DNA from: Blastococcus saxobsidens DD2
GTDB lineage: Bacteria > Actinomycetota > Actinomycetes > Mycobacteriales > Geodermatophilaceae
DNA length: 64,000 nucleotides
Reading direction: 5' to 3'
NCBI RefSeq assembly: GCF_000284015.1
Contig: NC_016943.1
Span: 1,777,541 to 1,841,540, forward strand
Of the stretch, positions 50,364 to 59,249 are shown piece by piece. Position numbers and translations under genes: made by a program. The number at the start of each line of letters is the position of its first letter. Within the stretch, counting starts at the first letter, position 1. The notes under the pieces were generated by a model that searched no databases, was not told the origin of the DNA, and saw only the letters and a program-made list of their open reading frames with translations.

Positions 50364-50382
50364 CGACTAACCGAGCTAGTAC
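50364..50382. promoter_or_regulatory. 19-bp dyad, copy H (blaI autoregulation)
   Basis: CGACTA-ACCGAGC-TAGTAC ends 22 bases before the GTG of the BlaI-like gene. Presence of the common motif at the promoter of the only BlaI/CopY-class repressor in the window is the main reason to assign the motif to that protein. Confidence 0.7.
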
Positions 50383-50404
50383 AGTGTGAGCGCTGGTCTG
50401 TCCT

Positions 50405-50833
50405 GTGTCGGATGTGCCGACTGGTGTAAAGCGGTCTCAGCGATCGATTGATGGGGAGATGCCGGTGCGACCGTTCGGTGACCTGGAAGCTGTGGTCATG
50501 CAGTGCCTGTGGCGGCGAGGCGCGCCGGCGACCGTCCGTGAAGTGCTCGGTGAGCTGAACGGCTCGCGCTCCCTCGCGTACACCACCGTCATGACCGTCA
50601 TGGACAACCTGCACCGCAAGGGTCAGCTTCAGCGGCAGATGGAGGGGCGTGCCTGGCACTACACCCCCACCCGCACGTGGAGCGAGCACTCGGCGGCACT
50701 TCTCCAGGAAGTCCTCGAGGAAGCGAGCGACCGGGACGCGGTGCTGATGCACTTCGTCGCCGATCTGGACCAGGACGGGGTGGCCAAGCTCCGCGCGGCG
50801 GTGGAAGCTGCCCGTCGCGCTGACGCCCCCTGA
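50405..50833 (+). CDS. BlaI/MecI/CopY-family repressor
   Basis: 142 residues from the GTG at 50405 (an inner ATG at 50459 is also possible). The winged helix is typical: FGDLEAVVMQCLWRRGAPATVREVLGEL, recognition part SLAYTTVMTVMDNLHRKGQLQRQMEGRAWHYTPTRT, then a C-terminal dimerisation helix. No CopY-type CxCx4CxC zinc/copper hook is present, so it is of the BlaI type, inactivated by proteolysis. Overlaps the M56 protease gene by one base. Proposed master repressor of the copper/thiol region. Confidence 0.9.
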   Translation: MSDVPTGVKRSQRSIDGEMPVRPFGDLEAVVMQCLWRRGAPATVREVLGELNGSRSLAYTTVMTVMDNLHRKGQLQRQMEGRAWHYTPTRTWSEHSAALLQEVLEEASDRDAVLMHFVADLDQDGVAKLRAAVEAARRADAP

Positions 50834-51792
50834 TGGTCAGCGCAGGCCTGCTCGCTTTCGCGGTCGTCCTGGCCGTCCTGGCGCCCAGGATGGTCGGTGC
50901 AGCCTGGGCTGATCGCGCACCCCGGCTCGCGGTCTGCGCCTGGCAAGCGACCTCGGTCGGGGTCGTGTTTGCGACGGTCCTCGCAGGTTTGACGCTGCTC
51001 GTGCCGGCCACCGCGATCAGCGGGGGACTCGCTGCGTTGCTCGACGCCTGCGCCACGACGATTGCAAATGTCTACAGCTCGCCCGGTCAGGTGCCCGGGA
51101 TCGTGCTCGGCGGGCTTCTGGCCGTTGTGGTGCCCTCGCGTCTCGCCTTTGTGGCGGTGAGGCAGGTCCGGCGTGACCGTCTGGAGCGACAGCGATTGCG
51201 GTCGTCGGTGCTGGTGGGTGCCCATCCCAGCCCCTTCCTCGGTGCCCACGTTGTGAACTCTTCTCAAGCGGCCGCCTTCTGCATCCCCGGTCGGCACCGC
51301 ACGATCGTGCTGACCAGCGCGGCTCTCGAGGGACTGTCCGATGAGGAGTTGGCCGGGGTCCTGGCACACGAACGGGCACACCTGCGTGGCCGCCACCACC
51401 TCCCTGTGACCGCGGCCCGCATCCTCGGTCGCGCGTTCCCGCGCCTTCCGGTGTTCGCCCGTGCCAGGGCGGAGACCGAACGGCTCGTCGAGCTGTTGGC
51501 CGACGATGCCGCCGCGCGCGAGGTCGACCGGGTCGAGGTTGCATCTGCGTTGGTCAGCCTGGCGGGCATGAAGGCTCCGGCCGTCGTCATGGCGGCGGCG
51601 CAGGCCGCGGGGGCGGTCCGGGTGAACCGGCTGCTCAGGCCTGTTCAGCCCCTTGCGCCGATCCATGGATTCCTCGCCGTTGTCACCGCTGCCTCGGTCG
51701 TCGCTGCACCCTTGGCCGTTGCGCTGTGGCCCCTGCTGTCCGCTGCGTCGAGCGGGCTGTGCCTGCTGCCCGGCGAGGCGTGGTGGGCCTGA
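50833..51792 (+). CDS. M56 (BlaR1-like) membrane metalloprotease
   Basis: 319 residues: four or five helices with the zinc protease motif VLAHERAHLRGRH (H179, E180, H183) on the cytoplasmic side and a downstream Glu-bearing helix LVELLADDAAAREV as third ligand. Unlike staphylococcal BlaR1 it has no penicillin-binding sensor domain, only short loops. In this arrangement the protease usually cleaves the partner repressor on a membrane signal; here that signal may be copper or thiol damage (inference). Confidence 0.9.
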   Translation: MVSAGLLAFAVVLAVLAPRMVGAAWADRAPRLAVCAWQATSVGVVFATVLAGLTLLVPATAISGGLAALLDACATTIANVYSSPGQVPGIVLGGLLAVVVPSRLAFVAVRQVRRDRLERQRLRSSVLVGAHPSPFLGAHVVNSSQAAAFCIPGRHRTIVLTSAALEGLSDEELAGVLAHERAHLRGRHHLPVTAARILGRAFPRLPVFARARAETERLVELLADDAAAREVDRVEVASALVSLAGMKAPAVVMAAAQAAGAVRVNRLLRPVQPLAPIHGFLAVVTAASVVAAPLAVALWPLLSAASSGLCLLPGEAWWA

Positions 51793-51854
51793 GCGGCCAG
51801 CACCATCACACGTTTGCGCGACTGCCGCTTTGTCCTCGATCGATGGGAGTTTGA

Positions 51855-52772
51855 ATGTCGCCGATCGCCCTGCTCCCTTTCCGGGATGGCCGGCCCTGCA
51901 ACACGGTGGCGGGTCGCGGGGGTCGTGGCCGGCGCCACGCAACCGTTGCCGTGGCCATCGCCGGTGCACTACTCGTCGCCGGCTGCACGGGTGACGCTGG
52001 CGACGCCGCGGCCGGTCCGGTCGGTGATGACCTCACCCTCGAGCACGTGCACGGGCTGGGGGTGGACCCGGCGGACGGCGCTTTGTACGCCGGCACCCAC
52101 TACGGTCTGATGAAGGTGTCGCCGGACGGGGAGCTGACCCGGGTGGCCGACCGCATTCAGGACTTCATGGGCTTCACCGTCGTCGGCCCGGAGCACTACC
52201 TCGCCAGCGGTCACCCGGGGGAAGGACAATCCGGTCCAAGCAACCTGGGCCTGATCGAGAGCACCGACGGCGGGCAGACCTGGACGACGTTGTCGCTGGC
52301 GGGTGAAGCGGACTTCCATGCGCTCGATGCCACCCGGGGGCAGATCTACGGCCACAGCGGCGGCAGGTTGCTGGTGAGCGAGAACGGAACCGAGTGGACC
52401 GATCGGGGCGAGATGGACATCGCCGACGTTGCCGTGGATCCGTATGTCTCCTCGCGAGTACTGGTAACCACGGAGGAGGGTCTGGCCCTCAGCGAGGATT
52501 CCGGTGAGACCTTCGAGGTGGTTCCGGAGAGCCCTGTCTTGTTGCTCGTCGACTTCTCCCTGAGCGCCGGTGAGGCGGTGGGCATCTCGCCGGAGGGCAT
52601 CGTGTATGCCAGCACGGACGGCGGACAGACATGGATGGAGCGTGGAGATGTCGGTGCCGAGCCGGAGGCGCTGGGCGTGAACGCTGAGGACGTCTACGTC
52701 GCCGTTGACGGCGCCATTCTCATCTCGACCGATGGTGGAGCGACCTTTACGGACCTGTACCGGGGGGAGTGA
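51855..52772 (+). CDS. F510_1955-type BNR-repeat lipoprotein
   Basis: 305 residues. A basic N-terminus and hydrophobic run end in lipobox LLVAGC. The body is a beta-propeller with Asp-box repeats (STDGGQTW twice, SEDSGETF, STDGGATF) and the opening LEHVHGLGVDPADGALYAGTHYGL. This is the plan of exported proteins annotated as F510_1955 family glycosylhydrolases, which lack proven glycosidase action and often accompany copper genes. It is followed by an overlapping TlpA gene, suggesting a joint envelope function. Confidence 0.85.
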   Translation: MSPIALLPFRDGRPCNTVAGRGGRGRRHATVAVAIAGALLVAGCTGDAGDAAAGPVGDDLTLEHVHGLGVDPADGALYAGTHYGLMKVSPDGELTRVADRIQDFMGFTVVGPEHYLASGHPGEGQSGPSNLGLIESTDGGQTWTTLSLAGEADFHALDATRGQIYGHSGGRLLVSENGTEWTDRGEMDIADVAVDPYVSSRVLVTTEEGLALSEDSGETFEVVPESPVLLLVDFSLSAGEAVGISPEGIVYASTDGGQTWMERGDVGAEPEALGVNAEDVYVAVDGAILISTDGGATFTDLYRGE

Positions 52773-53350
52773 TGAAGCCGCGAGGCCTCGGCGTACTGCT
52801 GGCACTCGGTCTGCTCGCCGGCTGTAGTTCCGATGCGACCCCGGCCGGCGACTCCGGAGAGTCTCCGGGCTCAGGGACGCTGCCCGTGGAGACCGCGCCA
52901 CCCTGCGAGGAGCTTCCCGAACAGCCCGCGGCGCCGGGCGCCGAAGCTCTGCCATCTCTCACGCTTCCGTGCCTCGGCCCCGGTCCCGACATCTCGTTGG
53001 ACCGGCTCACCGGTCGACCCACCCTGGTGAACCTCTGGGCGACATGGTGCCTCCCCTGCCGCGAGGAGATGCCACTGCTCCAGGAGACCTACGCGCGGCA
53101 CGGGCAGGACGTGCGCTTCCTCGGCATCGACACCCAAGACGACCCCGAAGCGGCCGCCGCATTCCTGAGCGACCTCGGGATCGGCTATCCCCACGCGGTG
53201 GATGCGGACGCCGAGCTACTACGCGAGCTCGGCGTGCGAGGCCTCCCCGTGACGCTCGCGGTCGACGAGCAAGGGCGCGTCGTCGACCGCCGGGTGGGCC
53301 AGTTGACGCCGGAGGAGCTGCAAGAGCTGATCGACACCTTGCTGGCCTGA
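52772..53350 (+). CDS. TlpA-like thiol-disulfide lipoprotein (3)
   Basis: 192 residues from the ATG at 52772 (GGGGGGAG site). A short signal with lipobox GLLAGC is followed by a Pro/Glu linker with PPCEELP and LTLPCLGPGPDISL cysteines. The thioredoxin core has LWATWCLPCREEMPL and the cis-Pro segment GVRGLPVTLAVD. It shares the pre-core cysteines with the TlpA at 45785. Its start overlaps the BNR lipoprotein stop. Confidence 0.9.
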   Translation: MKPRGLGVLLALGLLAGCSSDATPAGDSGESPGSGTLPVETAPPCEELPEQPAAPGAEALPSLTLPCLGPGPDISLDRLTGRPTLVNLWATWCLPCREEMPLLQETYARHGQDVRFLGIDTQDDPEAAAAFLSDLGIGYPHAVDADAELLRELGVRGLPVTLAVDEQGRVVDRRVGQLTPEELQELIDTLLA

Positions 53351-53541
53351 GCTGAGCCTGGGACGGCGCAAACGACGGGCCCGAGCAGCTGGCCCGGGAC
53401 TTCGCCAGGCGGTGCGCACCGGCGGCGTAGGGCATCGCTACGTCCTGACGGCGGCATGTACAGCGTGGAACGCCGCCATCCGGCGCGGAACTCGCGAGCA
53501 GATGCGGGTGCCAGGAAATTGCGCCACGGAGCTCGAAGCGG

Positions 53542-53805
53542 TCAGTTTTCGCGCAGGTCCTGCAACCGCCGGCGGAACTCGTCGGTGTCCAACTCGCCGC
53601 GGGCATACCGCATCCGGACTTCGTCTTCCGCCGACGAGTCCTCGCGGCGACCAGAGCCCCCTCGGGGCGCGTCCGTCGGCCGACGGGTTGCACGCACCAC
53701 CAGCACGACTGCGACTGCGATCAAGGCGATCAGCAGCGCCGTCCAGAGGAGCATGCCCAGGCCCATGCCCATCATGCCCATCATGCCCATGTCTCCACCC
53801 ATCAC
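53542..53805 (-). CDS. SHOCT-domain membrane protein with Met-rich N-terminus
   Basis: 87 residues from the GTG at 53805, which has an AGGAGG site. The start is MGGDMGMMGMMGMGLGM and runs into one membrane helix. A basic linker and a SHOCT motif (VRMRYARGELDTDEFRRRLQDL) end the protein. Such proteins accompany copper-transport genes; the Met cluster may touch Cu(I) at the outer face. Dyad copy I lies 35 bases upstream. Confidence 0.8.
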   Translation of the reverse strand: MMGGDMGMMGMMGMGLGMLLWTALLIALIAVAVVLVVRATRRPTDAPRGGSGRREDSSAEDEVRMRYARGELDTDEFRRRLQDLREN

Positions 53806-53839
53806 GCCGACAACCTCCTGTTGAACCTCGATCGGACTT

Positions 53840-53858
53840 GTACTAAATGCCATAGTAG
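53840..53858. promoter_or_regulatory. 19-bp dyad, copy I
   Basis: GTACTA-AATGCCA-TAGTAG lies 35 bases before the SHOCT gene (minus strand), at promoter distance. Five of six left-arm and all right-arm bases match CTACTA/TAGTAG. Confidence 0.7.
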
Positions 53859-54162
53859 ACTTGGGCCCGTGAGGCCCGGGCGGTGGTCTCACCGCTGAAT
53901 CGTCGTTGCCCGCTATCGCCTCGGTCTATCCGCCACGAGAGCGCCGGCGTCGCCGAAGGGGCTGTCCATGCGCGGAGAGATGTACGAGTTCCCCTGCCGC
54001 CATTGGGCTGCACGGATCTCCGACGCAGCGCGACGACCGTCGGGTGGTCCACCGAGCCGTCCTGCCGCCCTGGCCACGAGACGTAGGAGCGCGGCCCCCG
54101 CCTCTCCGGGCCGCCGCTGCAGCAGTCCTTGAAGTGAGCGGACAACTGCGAAACCAGCCGGA
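53859..54162. other. about 300 bases upstream of csoR without a supportable gene
   Basis: Minus-strand frames cross this stretch, but they have irregular composition and no recognisable family. The region probably holds the SHOCT promoter at its left edge and the csoR promoter at its right edge. Confidence 0.4.
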
Positions 54163-54179
54163 ATAGGGTAGGGGGGTAT
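54163..54179. promoter_or_regulatory. candidate CsoR operator
   Basis: ATAGGGTAGGGGGGTAT is an AT-bounded G-tract element 43 bases before csoR. CsoR proteins bind such G/C-tract operators and release them on Cu(I) binding. Self-regulation of csoR-copZ-copA is therefore likely, separate from the 19-bp dyad regulon. Confidence 0.6.
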
Positions 54180-54221
54180 CGTGTTCCCCGTGCTATAGGA
54201 CAACTTCGAGGGGGAGGGTGC

Positions 54222-54527
54222 ATGGAGTCCACGCAGGACGTGAGGCGCCAGGGCTACATCCGTCGCAAGGACGACTACCTGAATCGACTCCGGCGGATCG
54301 AGGGCCAGGCTCGTGGACTTCAGCGGATGGTCGAGGACGAGAAGTACTGCATCGACATCCTCACCCAGGTCTCGGCCGCCACCAAGGCGCTGCAATCGGT
54401 GGCGCTGGGCCTACTCGAAGAGCATCTCCGCCACTGCGTCGTCCAGGCCGCCGAGGCCGGCGGCCGAGACGCCGAGGACAAAGTGCGCGAGGCTTCCGAC
54501 GCCGTCGCCCGGCTCGTGCGGTCGTGA
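54222..54527 (+). CDS. csoR: CsoR copper-sensing repressor
   Basis: 101 residues, all-helical DUF156 fold: YLNRLRRIEGQARGLQRMVEDEKYCIDILTQVSAATKAL, then LLEEHLRHCV. The Cu(I) ligands of CsoR are present with exact spacing (C43, H68, C72, the same 25- and 4-residue gaps as in Mycobacterium tuberculosis CsoR). It represses the copZ-copA genes downstream until copper binds. Confidence 0.95.
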   Translation: MESTQDVRRQGYIRRKDDYLNRLRRIEGQARGLQRMVEDEKYCIDILTQVSAATKALQSVALGLLEEHLRHCVVQAAEAGGRDAEDKVREASDAVARLVRS

Positions 54528-54612
54528 GGTACCCATGGGCAGCGGTCCACCCCCGCGATGGCCGGAACCTCCGGCGAACCTGCACATTCACGAATGAAAG
54601 GACACCGGTTCC

Positions 54613-54822
54613 ATGAGCACCTCGACCTACACCGTCGTCGGCATGACCTGCGGACACTGCGTCTCCGCCGTGACCGAGGAGGTGAACGAGCTGCCCGGCG
54701 TCACAGCCGTACAGGTGGATCTAGCCAGCGGGGGACTCACCGTCAGCAGCGACACCGCGATCGATGAGGCCGCCGTACGTTCAGCTGTGCAAGAGGCGGG
54801 CTACGAACTGGTCGGCCACTAA
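54613..54822 (+). CDS. copZ: CopZ-type copper chaperone
   Basis: 69 residues, one HMA fold with metal loop VVGMTCGHCVSAVTEEV and a C-terminal EAGYELVGH. It delivers Cu(I) to CopA encoded 288 bases further on. It is distinct from the CopZ-like protein at 43756 (GMHCGSCG). Ribosome site GAAAGGA. Confidence 0.95.
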   Translation: MSTSTYTVVGMTCGHCVSAVTEEVNELPGVTAVQVDLASGGLTVSSDTAIDEAAVRSAVQEAGYELVGH

Positions 54823-55110
54823 GCGCCCAGGCCCGCCACCTCGCCCATGGGCGGGAGTGCTTCGACCAGCTTCCCGGCCTGACATCGCGTTCCGAGGCGG
54901 GGTCCGCTGCCGGCTCTGGGCCCACCGATGGATCGGCCCGGTCGGCCAGCGAACGAGCAACCGCCTCGGCTCCGTGCACGACCGCGCCACGGTGCACATG
55001 CAGGGCCACGCCGTCCGTCGGATTCACCTGGACGCGGCCGGCCATCGCCGCCATTCCGGTGTGCTGCCACCAGGCGCCCTCACCGGCACACCTCGCTACA
55101 AGGAGAATTG

Positions 55111-57477
55111 ATGAGCTCCGCAACCCGTGATGGCACCACGCCGGCTGGTGAAGGACAGATCGAGCTGGGCATCAGTGGCATGACCTGTGCGTCCTGCGCC
55201 GCGCGGATCGAGAAGCGGCTGAACAAGCTGGACGGCGTCACGGCTACCGTCAACTACGCGACCGAGAAGGCGAGAGTCAGCTACGCCCCGGGAGTGACTC
55301 CGGAGGACCTCCTGGCCGCGGTTCAGAAGGTCGGCTACACGGCTCGCCTGCCCGAGCCGCCCCGGTCGGCGGCCGACGACACCGAGTCCGGCCCGGCTCC
55401 CGACGACGACGTGCGCGAGCTCCGCCACCGGCTGCTGGTCTCGACCGCGCTGACGATCCCGGTGATCGCCATGGCGATGATCCCGGCCCTGCAATTCACC
55501 TACTGGCAGTGGTTGTCCCTGACCCTGGCCGCTCCGGTGGTCGTGTGGGGCGGTTGGCGGTTCCACGAAGCGGCATGGGCGAACCTGCGCCACCGCGCGG
55601 CCACCATGGACACTCTCATCTCGATGGGCACGCTGGCCGCTCTCGGCTGGTCGGTGTATGCGCTCTTCTTCGGGACCGCCGGCGTCCCGGGCCTGACCCA
55701 CGAGTTCGAGTTCACCGTGGCGCACACCGACGGCAGCGCCAACATCTATCTGGAGGCAGCCTCGGGTATTGCCACCGCGTTGCTCGCGGGGCGCTACTTC
55801 GAGGCGCGCGCCAAGCGGCGTTCGGGTGCGGCGCTGCGCGCGCTCCTCGAGCTCGGCGCCAAGGAGGTGTCCGTCCTGCGGGGCGGGCAGGAACACCGGA
55901 TCCCCGTCGACCAGCTCGCGGTCGGTGACCTGTTCGTCGTCCGCCCGGGGGAGAAGATCGCCACCGACGGCGTGATCACCGAGGGATCCTCCGCGGTAGA
56001 CGCGTCCATGGTCACCGGTGAGTCGGTACCCGTGGAGGTCGGGCCCGACGACGCGGTCGTCGGCGCCACGGTGAACGCCGGTGGTCGTCTCGTCGTGCGC
56101 GCGACCCGCGTCGGTGGCGATACCCAGCTGGCGCAGATGGCTCGGCTGGTCGAGGAGGCCCAGAACGGCAAGGCGGAAGTCCAGCGCCTCGCGGACCGCA
56201 TCTCCGGGATCTTCGTCCCGATAGTCATCACGCTCGCGGTGGCGACCCTGGTCTTCTGGCTCGCGACCGGCGGTGGCGTGGGCATGGCCTTCACGGCGGC
56301 TGTCGCCGTGTTGATCATCGCCTGCCCCTGCGCCCTGGGTCTGGCCACCCCCACAGCGCTGATGGTCGGTACCGGCCGCGGGGCTCAACTGGGCATCCTC
56401 ATCAAGGGCCCGGAGGTGCTCGAGTCCACCCGCCGGGTGGACACCGTCGTCCTCGACAAGACCGGCACGGTCACCACCGGGCGGATGACGCTGCTCGACG
56501 TCGCCGTCGCTCCGGGAGAAGACGTCAACGAGGTGCTGCGCCTCGCAGGCGCGCTGGAGAACGCCTCGGAACACCCGATCGCTCAGGCCATCGCCGCCGG
56601 TGCCGCACAGCGGGTGGGGCAGCTCCCGAGCGTGGAGGGCTTCACGAACATCGAGGGGCTCGGCGTCCAGGGCGTCGTGGACGGCCACGCGGTCCTGGTG
56701 GGACGCGTCCGGCTGTTCGACGACTGGGCGCAGCAGCTACCCGCCGACCTCCAGCAGGCCAAGGCTGCAGCCGAGGGGGAGGGCAGGACCGCCGTCGTGG
56801 TCGGCTGGGACGGCGCCGCCCGCGGCGTCCTCGTCGTGGCCGACGCCATCAAGCCGACCTCGGCCCAGGCCATCCGGCAGTTTCGCGACCTCGGACTCAC
56901 GCCCATCCTGCTCACGGGGGACAACAAGACCGTCGCCCGCTCGGTCGCCCAGCAGGTCGGCATCGACGAGGTGTTCGCCGAGGTCCTCCCGCAGGACAAG
57001 GTCGATGTCGTCAAGCGACTCCAGGACCAGGGCAAGGTCGTGGCGATGGTCGGTGACGGGGTGAACGACGCCGCCGCCCTTGCTCAGGCGGACCTCGGGC
57101 TGGCCATGGGGACCGGCACGGACGTCGCCATCGAGGCGAGCGACCTGACCCTCGTCCGCGGCGATCTTCGGGCTGCCGCGGACGCCATCCGGCTGGCACG
57201 CAAGACCCTGTCCACCATCAAGGGCAACCTGTTCTGGGCCTTCGCGTACAACGTCGCGGCACTTCCGCTGGCGGCCGCTGGGCTGCTGAACCCGCTCATC
57301 GCCGGGGCGGCGATGGCCTTCAGTTCGGTGTTCGTCGTGTCCAACAGCCTGCGGCTGCGCCGGTTCAAGGCTCTGGCGTCGGACAGCATCGACGGGGGAG
57401 CGGGGTCAGACCGCTCCGCGGAGAAGGCCACGGTGACCGACGGAGCCGTTCCGGGGTCCAGCGTCTCCTCGCGCTGA
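55111..57477 (+). CDS. copA: Cu(I)-exporting P1B-type ATPase CopA
   Basis: 788 residues. An N-terminal HMA domain has [20 protein letters not shown]. Eight helices follow, with the transport motif [13 protein letters not shown], phosphorylation site [16 protein letters not shown] loop, HP motif ([10 protein letters not shown]) and [16 protein letters not shown]. The last helices have [13 protein letters not shown] and [15 protein letters not shown] (P1B-1 signature). It pumps Cu(I) out of the cytoplasm. ATG with AAGGAG. The 288 bases before it hold no clear gene. Confidence 0.97.
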   Translation: MSSATRDGTTPAGEGQIELGISGMTCASCAARIEKRLNKLDGVTATVNYATEKARVSYAPGVTPEDLLAAVQKVGYTARLPEPPRSAADDTESGPAPDDDVRELRHRLLVSTALTIPVIAMAMIPALQFTYWQWLSLTLAAPVVVWGGWRFHEAAWANLRHRAATMDTLISMGTLAALGWSVYALFFGTAGVPGLTHEFEFTVAHTDGSANIYLEAASGIATALLAGRYFEARAKRRSGAALRALLELGAKEVSVLRGGQEHRIPVDQLAVGDLFVVRPGEKIATDGVITEGSSAVDASMVTGESVPVEVGPDDAVVGATVNAGGRLVVRATRVGGDTQLAQMARLVEEAQNGKAEVQRLADRISGIFVPIVITLAVATLVFWLATGGGVGMAFTAAVAVLIIACPCALGLATPTALMVGTGRGAQLGILIKGPEVLESTRRVDTVVLDKTGTVTTGRMTLLDVAVAPGEDVNEVLRLAGALENASEHPIAQAIAAGAAQRVGQLPSVEGFTNIEGLGVQGVVDGHAVLVGRVRLFDDWAQQLPADLQQAKAAAEGEGRTAVVVGWDGAARGVLVVADAIKPTSAQAIRQFRDLGLTPILLTGDNKTVARSVAQQVGIDEVFAEVLPQDKVDVVKRLQDQGKVVAMVGDGVNDAAALAQADLGLAMGTGTDVAIEASDLTLVRGDLRAAADAIRLARKTLSTIKGNLFWAFAYNVAALPLAAAGLLNPLIAGAAMAFSSVFVVSNSLRLRRFKALASDSIDGGAGSDRSAEKATVTDGAVPGSSVSSR

Positions 57478-57580
57478 GGTCCTGTCGGCTGCCTGGCGAA
57501 CAGGGCGGCGCCGAGGAAGTCGACCGGACGCCTTCCCGGCTGACGCGGGAGAGCGCCTGGTCGGCCTTCCCCGGTGGGAC

Positions 57581-59188
57581 CTACGGGGTTCCCGGCGCCC
57601 GCCGCAGTCGGCATCGCAACGCGGTCCCCACCAGGATGACGGCCGCGAGCGCGATCACCGGCAGATCCCCGAAACGGGCGTACGGCGTCAACCCGACGCG
57701 GAGCGGAACCGTCTCCTCGAGGAGCGCTGCCGTCCCCAGGCCGCTCCTGGCGAGCACCTTTCCGCTGGGCAGGATGACGGCGGAGTAACCGGTGGGTGCG
57801 GCCTGCAGGAGCGTGCGGCCGAACTCCCGGGCCCGCAGCCGAGCGGCGGCGAGCTCGGCTGCCGGCACCTCCTCGGTGACGAAGGATGCGGCGTTGGTAG
57901 GAACCAGGACCATCTGCCCGCCCGCAGCCACGGCCTCCCGGACGCGGTCGGCGAAGAAGACCTCGTAGGAGATGACCACCCCGAGCGGCCCGGCGGGTGA
58001 CTCGAGGAGTGCCTCCCCCTCGCCGACGATCGCATCCCGCGGAACCAGGGCCGTGGCATCGGTGACTTCTTCCAGGAGACCTCGGGCCGGGATGTACTCC
58101 CCGAACGGCACCCGATGCTCCTTCTCGTACCGGGCCAGCCGCTCGCCGTCCGGTCCCCAGAGGACCGCGGCGTTGCGAAATCCGTCGTCCTCGGTTTCGA
58201 CTATGCCGACGACAACGGATGCGTCCAGGCCCCGGGCGAGCTCGCCCAGCGCAGCTCCGGTCGGCGTTGCCCCGACCGGCCCCTCGACGTGGACGACGTT
58301 CTCCGGAAGCAGTACGAGATCGGGGGAGCCGCTGATGTCTCGGGCCAGATCGAGGTGGCGCTCGGTGACCGCGGACAGGTCCGAGTCGACCGCCCGCTCG
58401 CCGCGCGGACCACCCCCCTGTACGACGACTGCATCCAAGGTTCCCGCATCACGACTCGTGATGCTCGAACCGGCGACGACTGGGAGCACACTGACGGCCA
58501 GAGCCCCGCCGGCAGCAACGGCCCGGCGGCGACGATCCGGCAGGACGAACAGCGCCGCAAGCGCGACTCCCGCAGCTGCCGCCGTGCCGGCGACCAGCAA
58601 CGAGCCACCGAGTCCGGCCGCACCGAGAAACGGACCGTCGGGTTGACTCAGTGAGAACGCAACGAGGGGGAAGCCGCCCCACGGGAATCGGGCCTGCGCC
58701 GCCTCGAGCAGCACGAGGGCGGCCGGGAGCGCCCACCACCCACTGGACCAACTGCCGTGCGTGGCCGAGGGGACCAGGGCGGCGGCCCCGGCGAGTAGCC
58801 CGGCCTCGAGGGCCGCCACCCCGAGATAGCCGGCGACGTGGAACTCGAGCAGCCACGGAAGCGTGGCCCCGTAGAACACCAGACCGGTCATCGCGCCGAA
58901 CAGCAGCCGGTCCCGCAGCGGCCGGCCGTGCAGCGCGATGGTCAGCGCCGCAGCGCCCACCGACAGCAGTGGCCACCACCCCCGCGGCGGGGCAGCCAGT
59001 GCCCAGGCGGCTCCGGCAGCAACGGCGAGGGCCATGCCCACCAGCCGGTTCGCCACTCCGCCGTCCCGTGTCACCCGGGCGTCAGTGGGGGCCCTGTCTG
59101 ACGTCACGGGCGGGGATGGTTGTCTCACCGACTCCTCCCCGTGAGCGGCGAGCGGGAAATCAAGGTCCGGAAGTGCACCCGAGGGCAC
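57581..59188 (-). CDS. lnt: Lnt-like apolipoprotein N-acyltransferase with Ser for the catalytic Cys
   Basis: About 535 residues from a GTG at 59188 (inner starts possible). About seven helices, then a nitrilase-fold domain. The triad aligns as E296 (LLPENVV), K356 (RYEKEHRVPFGEYIP) and S407 (VVISYEVFFADRVRE), where E. coli Lnt has E267, K335 and C387 with almost the same spacing. Loss of the thiol nucleophile would block the thioester intermediate, so it is inactive, altered, or uses Ser. It follows sco1 by 61 bases. Confidence 0.85.
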   Translation of the reverse strand: MPSGALPDLDFPLAAHGEESVRQPSPPVTSDRAPTDARVTRDGGVANRLVGMALAVAAGAAWALAAPPRGWWPLLSVGAAALTIALHGRPLRDRLLFGAMTGLVFYGATLPWLLEFHVAGYLGVAALEAGLLAGAAALVPSATHGSWSSGWWALPAALVLLEAAQARFPWGGFPLVAFSLSQPDGPFLGAAGLGGSLLVAGTAAAAGVALAALFVLPDRRRRAVAAGGALAVSVLPVVAGSSITSRDAGTLDAVVVQGGGPRGERAVDSDLSAVTERHLDLARDISGSPDLVLLPENVVHVEGPVGATPTGAALGELARGLDASVVVGIVETEDDGFRNAAVLWGPDGERLARYEKEHRVPFGEYIPARGLLEEVTDATALVPRDAIVGEGEALLESPAGPLGVVISYEVFFADRVREAVAAGGQMVLVPTNAASFVTEEVPAAELAAARLRAREFGRTLLQAAPTGYSAVILPSGKVLARSGLGTAALLEETVPLRVGLTPYARFGDLPVIALAAVILVGTALRCRLRRAPGTP

Positions 59189-59249
59189 GAGAAGTCCCTG
59201 TGCAGAGGACCTCGGCCTCGCTCACCCTGGGCCCGGCTGGATCCCGCCG

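Noticed and set aside
54743-55123. Minus-strand frame between copZ and copA with a His-containing stretch
   Set aside because: It overlaps the ends of both real genes, has a mixed composition and lacks a credible start site.
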